Assembly: GCA_049177215.1 (NCBI GenBank)
Contig: CP185379.1
Span: 2,418,001 to 2,482,000, forward strand
Reading direction: 5' to 3'
Source of the DNA: Pollutiaquabacter aromativorans
GTDB lineage: Bacteria > Bacteroidota > Bacteroidia > AKYH767-A > 2013-40CM-41-45
Length of the DNA: 64,000 nt
A program made the translations under genes and the position numbers. Below are positions 25,476-36,900 of this stretch, piece by piece; position 1 is the first letter of the stretch, and each line of letters opens with the position of its first letter. The notes under the pieces are model-generated. The model searched no databases. It worked only from the letters and a program-made list of their open reading frames with translations, and was not told the DNA's origin.

Positions 25476-26177
25476 ATGAAAAAACTGCTACTTCTCGCCT
25501 CCTGTTTCCTGCTGATCACCGGAATTTCCGGCACTCGGGCACAATCCCTGCAGATCACTGCCGATGAGTTGGACCTGACCGGGCCTGCGAATCTGACCAT
25601 GACATCGCACATCGCGATCTCCAATATTGGCAGCGGAACAGTCTCGCTTGTTATCGAGCGAATCACGAATGACCTGGCGACCGGCCACTCTTCTTATTTC
25701 TGCTGGGGCGCGTTGTGCTACCCTCCTACTACCAACGTTTCTCAGCAATTCATGGTCAACCCGGGTGAAGGGGACACCATGAAGGCCTACCTGAACCCCA
25801 CCGGAGATGTCGGCACCAGTCACGTGACCTATCGTGTGTACGATGCCGACAATCCAACCGACAGCGCTTCCTTCACGATTACGTACAATGCCACGACCGT
25901 TGGCGTAGAAGAATTGTCGCTCGACAAGATGCTGTCTCCGGCCACACCCAATCCGGCCGACCAGTATACGCGCCTGAACTACAACGTCAATTCACTGAAC
26001 AGTAAGATCGTCATCACGAATCTGCTGGGCGGAGTTGTACGCGAGATCCCGTTGACCGACAAGAAGAACACCCTCTTGATGCCGACCGGCGACCTGCGTG
26101 CGGGCATCTACCTGTATTCCCTCATCGTTGACAATCGAACGATCGGTTCGCGTAAACTGATTGTAACCCATCGTTAA
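25476..26177 (+). CDS. Small secreted protein with T9SS type A sorting domain
   Basis: 233 residues with a signal peptide ending TRAQ at residue 23. The mature part is a beta-sandwich-like domain of about 115 residues (SLQITADELDLTGPANLTMT, FMVNPGEGDTMKAYLNPTG) with a possible disulfide from Cys-containing FCWGALCYPP. A typical sorting domain ends it (SPATPNPADQYTRLNYNV and LRAGIYLYSLIVDN, then SRKLIVTHR). It follows the larger T9SS cargo gene, separated by a palindromic hairpin, and ends before a strong terminator. Passenger function unknown. Confidence 0.82.
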   Translation: MKKLLLLASCFLLITGISGTRAQSLQITADELDLTGPANLTMTSHIAISNIGSGTVSLVIERITNDLATGHSSYFCWGALCYPPTTNVSQQFMVNPGEGDTMKAYLNPTGDVGTSHVTYRVYDADNPTDSASFTITYNATTVGVEELSLDKMLSPATPNPADQYTRLNYNVNSLNSKIVITNLLGGVVREIPLTDKKNTLLMPTGDLRAGIYLYSLIVDNRTIGSRKLIVTHR

Positions 26178-26196
26178 CCTTCTGGAATTCCTGGTT

Positions 26197-26228
26197 AAAA
26201 GCCGGCACCAACAGTGCCGGCTTTTTTT
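26197..26228 (+). terminator. Rho-independent terminator after T9SS cargo genes
   Basis: Stem AAAAGCCGGCAC (26197-26208), loop CAACA, stem GTGCCGGCTTTT (26214-26225) and a run of seven T (26222-26228). It starts 19 bases after the stop at 26177. Confidence 0.93.
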
Positions 26229-26256
26229 ATGCTCCAACCGCGGCCGACGGTTTAGG

Positions 26257-26287
26257 TTGGGATGGATAGTCGGGATTGATACCTTTG
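26257..26287 (+). promoter_or_regulatory. Promoter of maeB (TTG-N20-TACCTTTG)
   Basis: TTG at 26257-26259, 20 bases, then TACCTTTG at 26280-26287, a full match to the Bacteroidota -33/-7 consensus. It lies between a strong terminator and the maeB ATG at 26316, which has GAAGGGA just before it as a possible ribosome site. Confidence 0.7.
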
Positions 26288-26315
26288 CTGGTTCCCACTG
26301 AAACCGAAGGGAAAT

Positions 26316-28589
26316 ATGCCAAGCAAAAAACTCAACCAGGAAGCGTTGGATTACCACGCGATGGGACGCCCGGGAAAGATCGAAGTAATCCCGAGCAAAC
26401 CCTACAGCACCCAACGCGACCTCTCCCTCGCCTATTCGCCCGGAGTAGCAGAACCGTGCCTGCGCATCGCCGATCAACCCGAGGATGTATACAAGTACAC
26501 CGCCAAAGGAAACCTGGTCGCGGTGATCTCTAATGGCACGGCTGTGCTGGGTCTCGGAAACATCGGACCCGAAGCAGCCAAGCCGGTCATGGAAGGAAAA
26601 GGGCTGCTCTTTAAGATATTCGCCGACATCGATGTCTTCGATATCGAGATCAACGAGACCGACATCGACCGTTTTGTTCAAACGGTAAAGGCCATTGCAC
26701 CGACCTTTGGTGGCATCAACCTCGAAGACATCAAAGCGCCTGAATGCTTCGCGATTGAACAGCGTCTGAAAAAAGAGCTGAACATCCCGATCATGCACGA
26801 TGACCAGCATGGCACCGCCATCATTTCCGGCGCCGCGCTGCTGAACGCACTCGAACTGGCCAGAAAAAAGATCGAGGATATCCGGATCGTGGTGAGCGGT
26901 GCCGGCGCCTCCGCGATCTCCTGCGCCAAACTTTACCTCTCACTCGGGGCCCGGAAGGAGAACATCATCATGTTCGATTCCACCGGCGCAATTCACAGCG
27001 ATCGCACCGACCTCGACGAGAATAAAATATTCTTCGCCAACAAGACTTCGGTACGCACCCTCGATGAAGCCATGAAAGGAGCGGACGTCTTTTTGGGGCT
27101 GTCCAAGGGTAACATCGTCAGCCAGGACATGGTCCGTTCCATGGCGAAGAATGCGATCGTCTTTGCACTGGCCAATCCGGATCCGGAGATCACCTATCCG
27201 GAAGCACTTGCGGCACGGGAAGATATCATCATCGCCACCGGAAGATCCGATTATCCGAACCAGGTGAACAACGTTCTCGGATTCCCTTACATCTTCCGCG
27301 GCGCACTGGATGTCAGGGCCACCCAGATCAACGAAGCGATGAAACTCGCTGCTGTACGCGCCATCGCGGAGCTCGCCAAAGATCCGGTTCCGGAGATCGT
27401 TAACCTGGCTTACAACCAGAAGAATATCGTGTTCGGCAAGGATTACATCATTCCAAAACCGCTGGACCCCCGTCTCATCACGACCGTTGCACCGGCTGTC
27501 GCTCGCGCAGCCATCGAAAGCGGTGTCGCGCAGGCGCCGATCGCGAACTGGAACCACTATGTCGAGAACCTGCAGAAACGACTGGGGCTCGACAACAAGC
27601 TGATCCGCGTCGTTACCAGTAAGGCCCGCCAGAATCCCCAGCGCGTGGTCTTCGCGGAAGCCGACAACTACAAGATCCTCAAAGCCGCCCAGATCGTACG
27701 CGATGAAGGGATCGCCAAGCCCATCCTCCTTGGCAACCAGGAGCGCATCCGTGCCTTGCTGGAAGAGAATAAGCTGGACCTGGGCGACACGCCTATCATT
27801 GACCCGCGCCGGGAGGAAGAGAAGCGTCACGAATTCGGTGAGATCTTTTTCCGCAAACGCAAGCGCCGCGGCTTCACGCTGTATGAGGCGAAGAAGATCA
27901 TGAACGAGCGCAACTATTACGGCGCCATGATGGTGGAGACCGGCGAAGCGGACGCGCTCATTTCGGGTCTCACCCGAAAATACAGTGACACGATCCGTCC
28001 GGCCTTGCAGATCATCGGCACCCAGGAGGACGTGAAAAAGGTGGCCGGCATGTACATCATGATGACCAAGAAGGGTCCGTTCTTCTTTGCCGATACCACC
28101 ATCAACGTGGATCCGACGGCGGAAGACCTGGCAGAGATCACGGTCCTCACGGCCTGGGCAGTCCAGCAGTTCAACGTCAAGCCGCGGATCGCCTTGCTTT
28201 CCTTCTCCAATTTCGGCGCGCACGACGACCCGCATGCGAAGAAAGTACGTGACGCGGTGGCGATCCTTCATCAGAAATATCCCGGTATGCTCGTCGATGG
28301 CGAGATGCAGGCCAATTTCGCCCTGAATCCCCATCTGCTTTCCGACAATTTCCCGTTCTGCGAATTCGCGGATCAGGGTGCCAATACGCTCATCTTCCCA
28401 AGCCTTGATGCCGGCAATATCGCCTATAAGCTCCTGCAGGAAATGGGCGGCGCTGAAGCCATCGGCCCGGTCCTGCTCGGCATGAAGAAACCCGTTCACA
28501 TCCTCCAGTTGGGAAGTTCCGTGCGCGAAATCGTGAACATGGTCACCATTGCCGTGGTCGATGCACAATCGAGAAAGTCGACCCGCTGA
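26316..28589 (+). CDS. maeB: NADP-dependent malic enzyme (MaeB type, with phosphotransacetylase-like domain)
   Basis: Converts malate to pyruvate and CO2, making NADPH. 757 residues, the normal size for the MaeB class. The first 430 residues are the malic domain and NAD-binding domain (SLAYSPGVAEPCLRI, IMHDDQHGTAIISGAALLNA, VVSGAGASAISCAKLYLSLG). The C-terminal 320 residues are a phosphate-acetyltransferase-like domain, which in this class is regulatory and binds acetyl-CoA. Own promoter and own terminator. The order maeB, ruvA, sprA, gcvH is common in Bacteroidota. Confidence 0.96.
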   Translation: MPSKKLNQEALDYHAMGRPGKIEVIPSKPYSTQRDLSLAYSPGVAEPCLRIADQPEDVYKYTAKGNLVAVISNGTAVLGLGNIGPEAAKPVMEGKGLLFKIFADIDVFDIEINETDIDRFVQTVKAIAPTFGGINLEDIKAPECFAIEQRLKKELNIPIMHDDQHGTAIISGAALLNALELARKKIEDIRIVVSGAGASAISCAKLYLSLGARKENIIMFDSTGAIHSDRTDLDENKIFFANKTSVRTLDEAMKGADVFLGLSKGNIVSQDMVRSMAKNAIVFALANPDPEITYPEALAAREDIIIATGRSDYPNQVNNVLGFPYIFRGALDVRATQINEAMKLAAVRAIAELAKDPVPEIVNLAYNQKNIVFGKDYIIPKPLDPRLITTVAPAVARAAIESGVAQAPIANWNHYVENLQKRLGLDNKLIRVVTSKARQNPQRVVFAEADNYKILKAAQIVRDEGIAKPILLGNQERIRALLEENKLDLGDTPIIDPRREEEKRHEFGEIFFRKRKRRGFTLYEAKKIMNERNYYGAMMVETGEADALISGLTRKYSDTIRPALQIIGTQEDVKKVAGMYIMMTKKGPFFFADTTINVDPTAEDLAEITVLTAWAVQQFNVKPRIALLSFSNFGAHDDPHAKKVRDAVAILHQKYPGMLVDGEMQANFALNPHLLSDNFPFCEFADQGANTLIFPSLDAGNIAYKLLQEMGGAEAIGPVLLGMKKPVHILQLGSSVREIVNMVTIAVVDAQSRKSTR

Positions 28590-28605
28590 GTAACCACATC
28601 CGCTG

Positions 28606-28640
28606 AAAGCTCCGTCGTCAAGCACCGACGGAGCTTTTCA
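28606..28640 (+). terminator. Rho-independent terminator after maeB
   Basis: Stem AAAGCTCCGTCG (28606-28617), an 8-base loop, stem CGACGGAGCTTT (28626-28637), then TCA. It begins 16 bases past the maeB stop. Confidence 0.85.
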
Positions 28641-28684
28641 TTTTCAGCACAGGTTCTCCGCCACGATTGCACAAGCAATAAAGC

Positions 28685-28692
28685 TACCTTCG
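28685..28692 (+). promoter_or_regulatory. Putative -7 promoter element before DUF5723 gene
   Basis: TACCTTCG, 33 bases before the ATG at 28726 and just downstream of the maeB terminator. No convincing -33 TTG at 19-21 bases. Confidence 0.4.
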
Positions 28693-28725
28693 TGACGTTG
28701 ATTCATTGAACGATCCACACTTGCC

Positions 28726-30150
28726 ATGATGCGTCTGCTTTCTGTTTTCGGATTACTGTTGTTGATGGTAATTCCATCTTCCCATGCACAAGAAATGTGG
28801 GGCATCAGCAACAGCAACTACGCCGGGAATATGGGAATATTCCTCAACCCGTCGACGATCGTACACGCCCCTTATCGGTATGAGCTTAATCTGATCGCAT
28901 TCGATGCATTCGCGGAGAATAATTATTTCTTTTCACCGCGTGACCGGCATTTCGTTCCCCGGACGCTATTCGGAGGCGACGTAAAGGAACGGGCCTTTCT
29001 CCCGGAAACCGCAGCCGGTTACTACGACGGGTTTTCGCACTTGCTGGTCATCGGCCCCTCGTACATCCGCAACCACGGCGACCATGCCTGGGGAATCCAT
29101 ACAGCCCTGCGGGCTTCTGCCAGTGCGCAGAACTTTCCGGAGCCGCTCGCCCGTTTGCTCTACGAACGTTACGGCTACGCGCCCTATGCCGGCCGGAAGT
29201 TCGAATCGGAGAAAACACTGCGCAGCGACATGGTCTCCTGGTATGAACTGGGAGGTACGTATGGCCGTGTCGTATTCGATAGTGAAAAGCACATGCTGAA
29301 ATGGGCGGTAAGCGGCAACCTGTTGATCGGCACCAACGCTTTGCACCTGCAAGCTGATCCGATAGCGTATTCCGTTGCGGATACCGGTACGGTCATCGCC
29401 ACCGATCTCGACGCACGGCTTCGTTATGCGCTCGATCCCGAAGGTTCGACGCTGGGCAATCTCCTCGCCCCACGCGGCGCCGGACTTGGTACAACGATCG
29501 GCGTCACTTATTTCAAGCCCTTTTATCGTGGCGGCTTTGATTGTAACCGAAGCAATGACCGGGTAAAAAAATACAAGTACCGGATCGGAGCATCCCTTAT
29601 CGATATCGGACACATCCGCTGGTTCCGACAGACAACCCAGGTCGACATCAACGCGCAGGGTAACAGAGCCTGGACCCAACTGGATTCGTTGCGGTTTTCC
29701 TCCATGCAGGCGGTACAAAACAGTGCCGTGAACGCCCTGGGGGGTACGATTTCCGATGCTGGTTTCGGTTCCTGGTTACCGACCGCCCTGAGTGTTCAAG
29801 CGGATTATTCCATCCTGCCAACCGTGTACGCCAATCTGAGTTGGGTGAACCGGATACGATTCGCTCCCAACCAGGCCGTACGCGGAAATCAGGTAACGCT
29901 TTCAGCGCGGTATGAAACACGCAACTTCGAAGCGAACATCAACTCGAATCTTTACGAGTACGAACGCATTCACCTCGGCCTCGGCTTGCGCTATCGTTTT
30001 CTGGTTATCGGGACCGATCGCTTACCGGAACTCCTGGGCCTCAACAATACCCGAAGTTTCGATCTGTATTTCGGCTTGAAGTTCCAATCCTGTACACAGC
30101 TCTTCAAGCGCAGTGAACCCGACTGTCCCGGTGTCTTCAGTCTGCGCTGA
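28726..30150 (+). CDS. DUF5723 family outer-membrane protein
   Basis: 474 residues with a signal peptide ending SHAQ at residue 22. The mature start EMWGISNSNYAGNMGIFLNP (a 'sample of NP' motif near the N-terminus) is typical of DUF5723 barrels. Many barrel-like strands follow, with a cysteine pair late in the protein (FQSCTQLF, EPDCPGV). It probably spans the outer membrane. It sits between maeB and ruvA, a region tied to sprA in this phylum, but no T9SS role is shown by the sequence. Confidence 0.77.
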   Translation: MMRLLSVFGLLLLMVIPSSHAQEMWGISNSNYAGNMGIFLNPSTIVHAPYRYELNLIAFDAFAENNYFFSPRDRHFVPRTLFGGDVKERAFLPETAAGYYDGFSHLLVIGPSYIRNHGDHAWGIHTALRASASAQNFPEPLARLLYERYGYAPYAGRKFESEKTLRSDMVSWYELGGTYGRVVFDSEKHMLKWAVSGNLLIGTNALHLQADPIAYSVADTGTVIATDLDARLRYALDPEGSTLGNLLAPRGAGLGTTIGVTYFKPFYRGGFDCNRSNDRVKKYKYRIGASLIDIGHIRWFRQTTQVDINAQGNRAWTQLDSLRFSSMQAVQNSAVNALGGTISDAGFGSWLPTALSVQADYSILPTVYANLSWVNRIRFAPNQAVRGNQVTLSARYETRNFEANINSNLYEYERIHLGLGLRYRFLVIGTDRLPELLGLNNTRSFDLYFGLKFQSCTQLFKRSEPDCPGVFSLR

Positions 30151-30228
30151 GGTCGGAAACGAATCCGTACTTTGTGGCAACCGCTGTAGAGGGGAACTCT
30201 TCTGCCTGGCGAACTTCCGAATCCTACC

Positions 30229-30807
30229 ATGTACCACCACCTGCAGGGCCGACTGATTGAAAAGAATCCCGCGTATATCGTAATCGAATGTGCCGGGGTC
30301 GGTTATTTCGTCAATATATCGGTTCACACCTATTCAAAAATAGGTGATAATGAGAACTTTAAGATTCTTACATACCTTCAAATAACCGAAGACCAGCATG
30401 CGTTATACGGCTTCGCCGAAGAGGAAGAACGGCGATTGTTCCGGCTTCTGATCACCGTTTCAGGGGTAGGGTGCAATACGGCCAGGATGATGCTGTCGTC
30501 CATGAATCCGGGAGAAATCGAGTCCTGTATCCTGCAGGACGATGCCCCCAGGCTCAAAGCGATCAAAGGGATCGGTGAAAAAACCGCTCAACGCATTATT
30601 CTGGAATTGAAGAGTAAACTGCGGAAAGACGTCAACGCACCGTCTGTTTCCGTTGCTTCCTTCAAAGTCAAGGATGAGGCGCTGACCGCCCTTCTGACCC
30701 TGGGATTTCCACGTGCCAGCGTCGAGAAAACACTCGACAGTCTGGTTCGACAACAACCCGCGGCAGGTGTGGAAGACCTTATTCGGTTGGCCTTGAAAAA
30801 CCTGTAA
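30229..30807 (+). CDS. ruvA: Holliday junction branch-migration protein RuvA
   Basis: 192 residues. DNA-binding tetramer that targets RuvB to four-way junctions. Domain I OB-fold (MYHHLQGRLIEKNPAYIVIE, GVGYFVNIS), domain II helix-hairpin-helix motifs (LITVSGVGCNTARMML and AIKGIGEKTAQRIILEL), and a C-terminal UBA-like domain III (LTALLTLGFPRASVEKTL) are in order. RuvB is encoded far away at 42113-43135. The ATG is 78 bases after the DUF5723 stop. Confidence 0.97.
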   Translation: MYHHLQGRLIEKNPAYIVIECAGVGYFVNISVHTYSKIGDNENFKILTYLQITEDQHALYGFAEEEERRLFRLLITVSGVGCNTARMMLSSMNPGEIESCILQDDAPRLKAIKGIGEKTAQRIILELKSKLRKDVNAPSVSVASFKVKDEALTALLTLGFPRASVEKTLDSLVRQQPAAGVEDLIRLALKNL

Positions 30808-30869
30808 TTTCAGGCCTTCGAATAGTTGAAAAGCGCTATTTTAGGGGCTGCTAACCACACCACCATTGC

Positions 30870-30899
30870 GCGACCACAACTTTTATAAGTTGCTGTCGC
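30870..30899. promoter_or_regulatory. 30-base dyad upstream of sprA
   Basis: GCGAC (30870-30874) pairs with GTCGC (30895-30899), and CAACTT (30877-30882) with AAGTTG (30887-30892) around TTAT; only two positions mismatch. It ends 19 bases before the sprA start. It could be an operator or an mRNA hairpin near the start codon. Confidence 0.45.
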
Positions 30900-30918
30900 C
30901 CAGATCATTATTTTAACC

Positions 30919-33900
30919 TTGAAGAATATAAGGCGATACGCTTTCGGCATTGGCACCGCCTTGTCCTTTATCACCTTCGTCTGGGCTGCTGACCGGCCTG
31001 CCCGATTCGCGGACTTTAGTGAGAGAACAACTGATACGGAGGAAAGTTTATCTCCCCCTGACAGTGGTGATGGCGACCTGCACTATCCGCTTCAGGACCG
31101 CTTTTCCGATCCGTACAATTCTCCGGTCGATCACAATCCACTGCTGCTCGGGGATCCGTCGAACATCAAGACCAATGTCGAGTACGACACGGATGAGAAC
31201 AAATACATCATCAACGAAAGCATCGGTTCCATGTTCTATCGAAATCCGTCGTACATGGATTTCGACGAGTTCGTAGAACAGGAATTCCGAAAGTCGACCG
31301 GCGACTATTTCCGTCAGCGCGCTTCTGAAGAGGACAAACTGAGCAAGAAAGCCTTCGCGCCAAAGATCACGATCAATTCGCAGGTGTTCGACCGCATCTT
31401 CGGCGGTAATACCATCGATATCCGCCCGCAAGGTTCGGCCGAACTCAGTTTCGCGCTCAACACGAACCGGAACCAAAACCCCGCCCTTCCCGAGCGACAG
31501 CGGAAAGTGACTACGTTCAACTTCAACGAACGGATCCAAATGAACGTGATCGCCAACATCGGCGATAAGATGAAGCTTTCCACCAACTACAACACGGAAG
31601 CGACCTTCGACTTCGAGAACCGGATGAAGATCGAGTACACCGGTTACGAGGACGATATCATCAAGAAGATCGAAGCCGGTAACGTTACTTTCCCGATCAA
31701 TAGCCAGCTGATCCAGGGCTCCCAGAGCCTCTTCGGTATCAAGACGCAATTGCAGTTCGGACGCTTGATGGTGACCAGCGTGTATTCGCAACAGCGCGGT
31801 CAGGCGCGTACCATCGATGTTCAGGGCGGCGCGCAGACGACCAACTTCGACATCCGCGCCGACCAATACGAATCCAACCGCCACTTCTTCCTCGCCCAGT
31901 ATTTCCGTAACAATTACGATCGCGCCCTGCGCGACCTGAATCGACTGCAGACCAACATTATCATCACACGGATCGAAGTTTGGGTCACCTCGCGTACGTT
32001 CGTCGCCTCCCAGAACCTTCAGAACCGAAACATCGTCGCGTTCGCCGACCTTGGTGAAAACAATCCGGATACGACGCAGTCGTTCATCCCGGATTTTGTC
32101 CCCGGTTTTGACATCGCCGAACCTTCGGATTCCTCGAATGGTCTGTACCCGACCTTAGGCACCGCCAATCTCACCGCGCTCCGACAAGTCTCGAATTCCT
32201 CCTCCATCCTGGACCCGTTGGGGATTCCGTTCAACTTCAGCAGGAACAAGAACTTTGAAACGGTTGAAAACGCCCGACTCCTTCAACCCAACGAATACAC
32301 CCTGAATTCCCGACTCGGCTACATCTCACTCAACACCACCCTTGAACCCAACCAGGTTCTTGCCGTCGCATTCGAATACACGGCGAACGGTATGGTACAC
32401 CGGGTGGGTGAACTGACCGCAAACAATACGGGTACGACGGGTACGGAAGCCTTGTTCGTCAAGCTTATCCGCAGCACCAACTTCACCCCGAAGACCTACA
32501 CCTGGGACCTGATGATGAAGAACGTCTATTCACTCGGCGGCTTCAATATCTCGCAGGAAAAATTCCGACTGGATGTATTGTATCAGGATGATCGCATCGG
32601 CGGATTCGTGAACTTCATTTCCGAAGGCTGTTCCGACGTCAAAGGACTTCCGCTGTTGCGCGTCCTGAACCTGGACGACCTTAACCCGAACGGCGACCCG
32701 CAACCCGATGGCGTATTCGACTTCGTCGACGGATTGACCATCAACCGGCAAACGGGTCGCATCATCTTCCCCGTCCTCGAACCGTTCGGCAGTTCTTTGC
32801 GAGCCAAGTTCTGCGGCGATTCCCTGTTGGCGGATTACTATTGCTACGATCCGCTCTACGATTCGACGAAAGTCGCCGCCCAGCAGATTCCGGAAAAGAA
32901 CAAGTTCAGTCTGCGTGGTACGTACCAATCCTCTTCGGGCTCGGACATTCCGTTGAACGCCATCAACATTCCGCAGGGATCGGTGAAGGTTACCGCCGGC
33001 GGTGTGCCGCTGCGGGAAAACGTGGATTATACGGTCGACTACACGCTCGGTCGGGTGAAGATCATCAACGACGGACTGCTCAAATCGAATACGCCGATCC
33101 GGGTGTCGCTCGAAAGCCAGTCGCTATTCAATCTGCAGCAAAAGACCTACATCGGTAACCGATTCGACTACACCTTCAACAAGGACTTCCAGGTAGGCGC
33201 AACCGTCCTCCACCTGAACGAGCGTCCGCTCACCCAGAAGGTGAACATCTACGACGAACCGATTTCGAACACCGTTGTTGGTGTCGACGGAACCTATCGG
33301 ACCGATTCGCGCTTCCTCACTCGCCTGCTGGATAAGCTGCCCTTCTACAACACGAAAGAAACCTCGACGCTGACTTTCAGCGGCGAAGTAGCGAAGCTGT
33401 TCCCGGGTCACAACAAGGCAATCGGCCAGAACGGTGTCTCCTATCTCGACGACTTCGAAGGCGCCATCACTCCGCTTGACCTGCGGGTTCCCGGCAACTG
33501 GTACCTCGCCAGCGCTCCGCAGGGGCAAGTGCAACCGGGCATGTTCCCGGAAGCGCAATACAACGACAGCCTCGTTTACGGTTACAACCGCGCGAAGGTC
33601 GCCTGGTATTATGTCGACCCGCTGTTCCAGCGCGACCAGCCCGGTATTACGCCTGCCGACATCGACGACGACGACCAGAGCAACAACTTTGTACGGGAGA
33701 TTCCGCAGCGCGAGATCTTCCCGAACGTTTCGCAGCCTACCGGTCCGCAGGTCATCACCTGCATGAACTTAGCCTATTACCCCACCGAACGCGGCCCCTA
33801 CAATTACGACGTCGACAGTGTTCCGGGGCTTTCCGCTGGTATCGATACCGACGGCCGACTGCGAGATCCTGCTTCACGTTGGGGTGGAATCATGCGTCGT

Positions 33901-36900
33901 CTGGAAACCACCGACTTCGAAGCGAGCAACATCGAGTTCATCCAGTTCTGGATGATGGATCCCTTCGCAACCGGTACAGAGAACGACGGTTCGGGCGGTG
34001 AACTCTATTTCAACCTCGGCAACCTGTCCGAAGACATCCTGCGCGACGGACATAAATCTTTCGAAAACGGTCTGCCCGCTCCGACGAACAACTACACGAC
34101 GGAGAATTCAGCCTGGGGCCGTTATCCTGTCGTTCAAACGGTCGTCAACGCGTTCGACAACGATCCGGCCAGTCGCGCGTCCCAGGACATCGGCCTCGAC
34201 GGTCTTACCACGACGGACGAACGGAATTTCTTCCAGACGAGCTACATTGACCGTGTTGCAGCGCGTTACGGAACCGGATCGGTCGCCTACCAGCTCGCGG
34301 TGCAGGACCCGTCCAGCGACGACTACGCCTACTTCCTCAACCCGGATTACAGTACCACGAACACAGCGCCGCTCGACCGCTACAAACGATTCAACGGACA
34401 CGAGGGTAACTCGCCGGCCAATGGAACCATTGACGGTGTCCAATCCACCGCGACCACGCTTCCTGACATGGAAGACGTGAACCGCGATAACAACATGGAG
34501 ATTGGCGAGAACTACTTCCAGTACAAAGTCCTGCTCAAGCCGGCGAACATGGTGGTAGGTCAGAACTACATCACCGACATGATCGAATCGCCGGTGCGCT
34601 ACGCGAACAACACCACCGGCACCGTGAAGTGGTACCAGTTCAAGGTTCCAGTACGCAGCCCCGATCAGGTCATCGGAACGGTCGACGTACAGAACATCCG
34701 CTTCATCCGGATGTTCATGAAAGGCTTCCAGACACCGGTTGTCGCCCGCTTCGCCCGTCTGGAACTCCTCCGCGGCGAATGGCGCCCCTACATTTATTCG
34801 CTGCTCAACACCGGCGAATACGCGCCCACACCGGAAGTTCCCGGAGACACCAAGTTTGATGTCGGCGTCGTCAGCATCGAAGAAAACGGCAGCCGCATTC
34901 CGGTCCCGTACGTGCTGCCTCCCGGAATCGATCGGGAGCGGGATGTATCGGCCACGCAGTTGGCTACGATCAACGAAGCCTCGCTCTCCATGCGCGTTTG
35001 CGAACTTTCCGACGGCGACGGTCGTGCCGCTTATCGCAACACCCAATTCGATCTCCGCTCTTACAAAAAGCTCCGGATGTTCGTTCACGCGGAATCCCGC
35101 GGCGCATCCGATGGGTTGCAAAACGGCGACCTGCACATGTTCGTCCGACTCGGAACCGACCTGAGCGACAACTACTACGAATACGATATTCCGCTCGTCG
35201 TAACGCCCTGGGGAGCTACCGCGCGTGATCAGGTTTGGCCGGAAGCGAACAACATGGAGATCGAGTTGAACAAACTCGTGCAGGCAAAACTCGCCCGCAA
35301 CAACGCGATGCAGGTGAACGGGACGGTAACTCTTCGTACCCCCTTCTCCGTTCAGGATGGTGACCGTACGATCACCATCAAGGGATCTCCGAATCTCAGC
35401 AACGTGCGTTCACTGATGATCGGTGTCCGCAACCCGAAAGACCCCTCGGGGACCGGGCCGAAATTGTGCGCGGAAGTCTGGGTGAACGAATTGCGCTTGT
35501 CCGACTTCGACGAGAACGGCGGCTGGGCAGCCACCGCACGCATCAATGCGAAGCTGGCCGATCTCGGAAACATGACCATCGTCGGAAACCACAGTGCGGC
35601 GGGCTGGGGAAGCATTGAAAAGAAAGTGAGTGAACGCGACCGTCAGGATAAAACCGCTTACGACTTCTCGACCAACATCGAGCTCGGAAAATTCCTGCCG
35701 GAAAAATCGGGTGTCAAGGTTCCGATGTACTTCGGTTACTCGGAGCAATTCATCAAGCCCCAATTCAATCCGCTGGACCCCGACGTTCCGCTCAACCAGG
35801 CAATCGACGCGATCCCGAACGCCGAAGGACGCGATTCGTTGCGGAAGCAGACGATCGATTATACGCAACGGAAGAGCCTCAACTTCACGAACGTCCGCAA
35901 GACCAAGACGGGAGCCGCTCCCAAGACCAGGATCTACGATGTAGAGAACCTGAACTTCACCTACGCCTACACCGAAATCTACCAGCGTAATTACAACATC
36001 GCGTATAGTCTGTACAAGACCCATTCCGGCCTGATCGGGTACAACTACAACAAGACCGGTAAACCGATCCAGCCGTTCGAGAAAGTCCCTGGCAAGCTGA
36101 TCAACTCGAAGTGGATGAAGCCGGTGAAGGAGTTCAACTTCAACCCGCTTCCGTCCAGCCTGACCTTCAGCACCGCCCTGGACCGTACGTATTCGGAAAC
36201 CCAACTCCGGAACAACAGCGGATTGCTCTTCAGCATCGATCCGTTGTTCATCAAGACCTTCATCATGCAGCGCCGCTATGGCCTGAACTGGGACCTCACC
36301 CGTTCGCTGAAACTCGATTTCAACGCCGATGCAAACGCGATCATCGATGAGCCGCCGGGAAAACTCGATACCCGCGAGGAACGGGATTCGGTTCGGACCA
36401 ACCTGATGCGCCTGGGTCGTCTGCAACGGTACAACCACACCTCGAACCTGACCTACAACCTGCCGTTCAACAAGATCCCGGCGACCGATTGGGTTTCGGG
36501 CAACGTGCGCTACGGCGCAACTTACAATTGGCAGACCTCGCCACTGTATCGCGACAGCGTGACCAACGAGATCGTTCCCAACCCGTTCGCCAACACGATC
36601 CAGAACTCGCAGACGATCGCGTACAACGCCAACCTGACCTTTACCACGCTGTACAACAAAGTGCCCTTCCTGAAGAAGATCAACCAGGGTGCTCAGCGAC
36701 CAGCGGCCGACCGACAGCCGAAACCGAAAATCAAGAGCCCGACCGACAGCCTGAACAAGGCTCCGAAGGACAGTCTGCGGGAGAAAAAGTCACCGCTTGA
36801 ACCGGTGTTCCGCGGATTGGCCAACCTGCTCATGAGCGTCAAGTCGGGTAACATCACCTATACCGAGACCAACGGTACGCTGCTGCCGGGTTTCCGCGGC

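Noticed and set aside
26940..28625. 561-residue open frame on the minus strand
   Set aside because: Lies opposite maeB, whose family motifs are complete; the antisense product shows no recognisable motif.
34108..35136. 342-residue open frame opposite sprA
   Set aside because: Antisense of a conserved SprA region; several similar frames occur along sprA and none has a domain or start signal.
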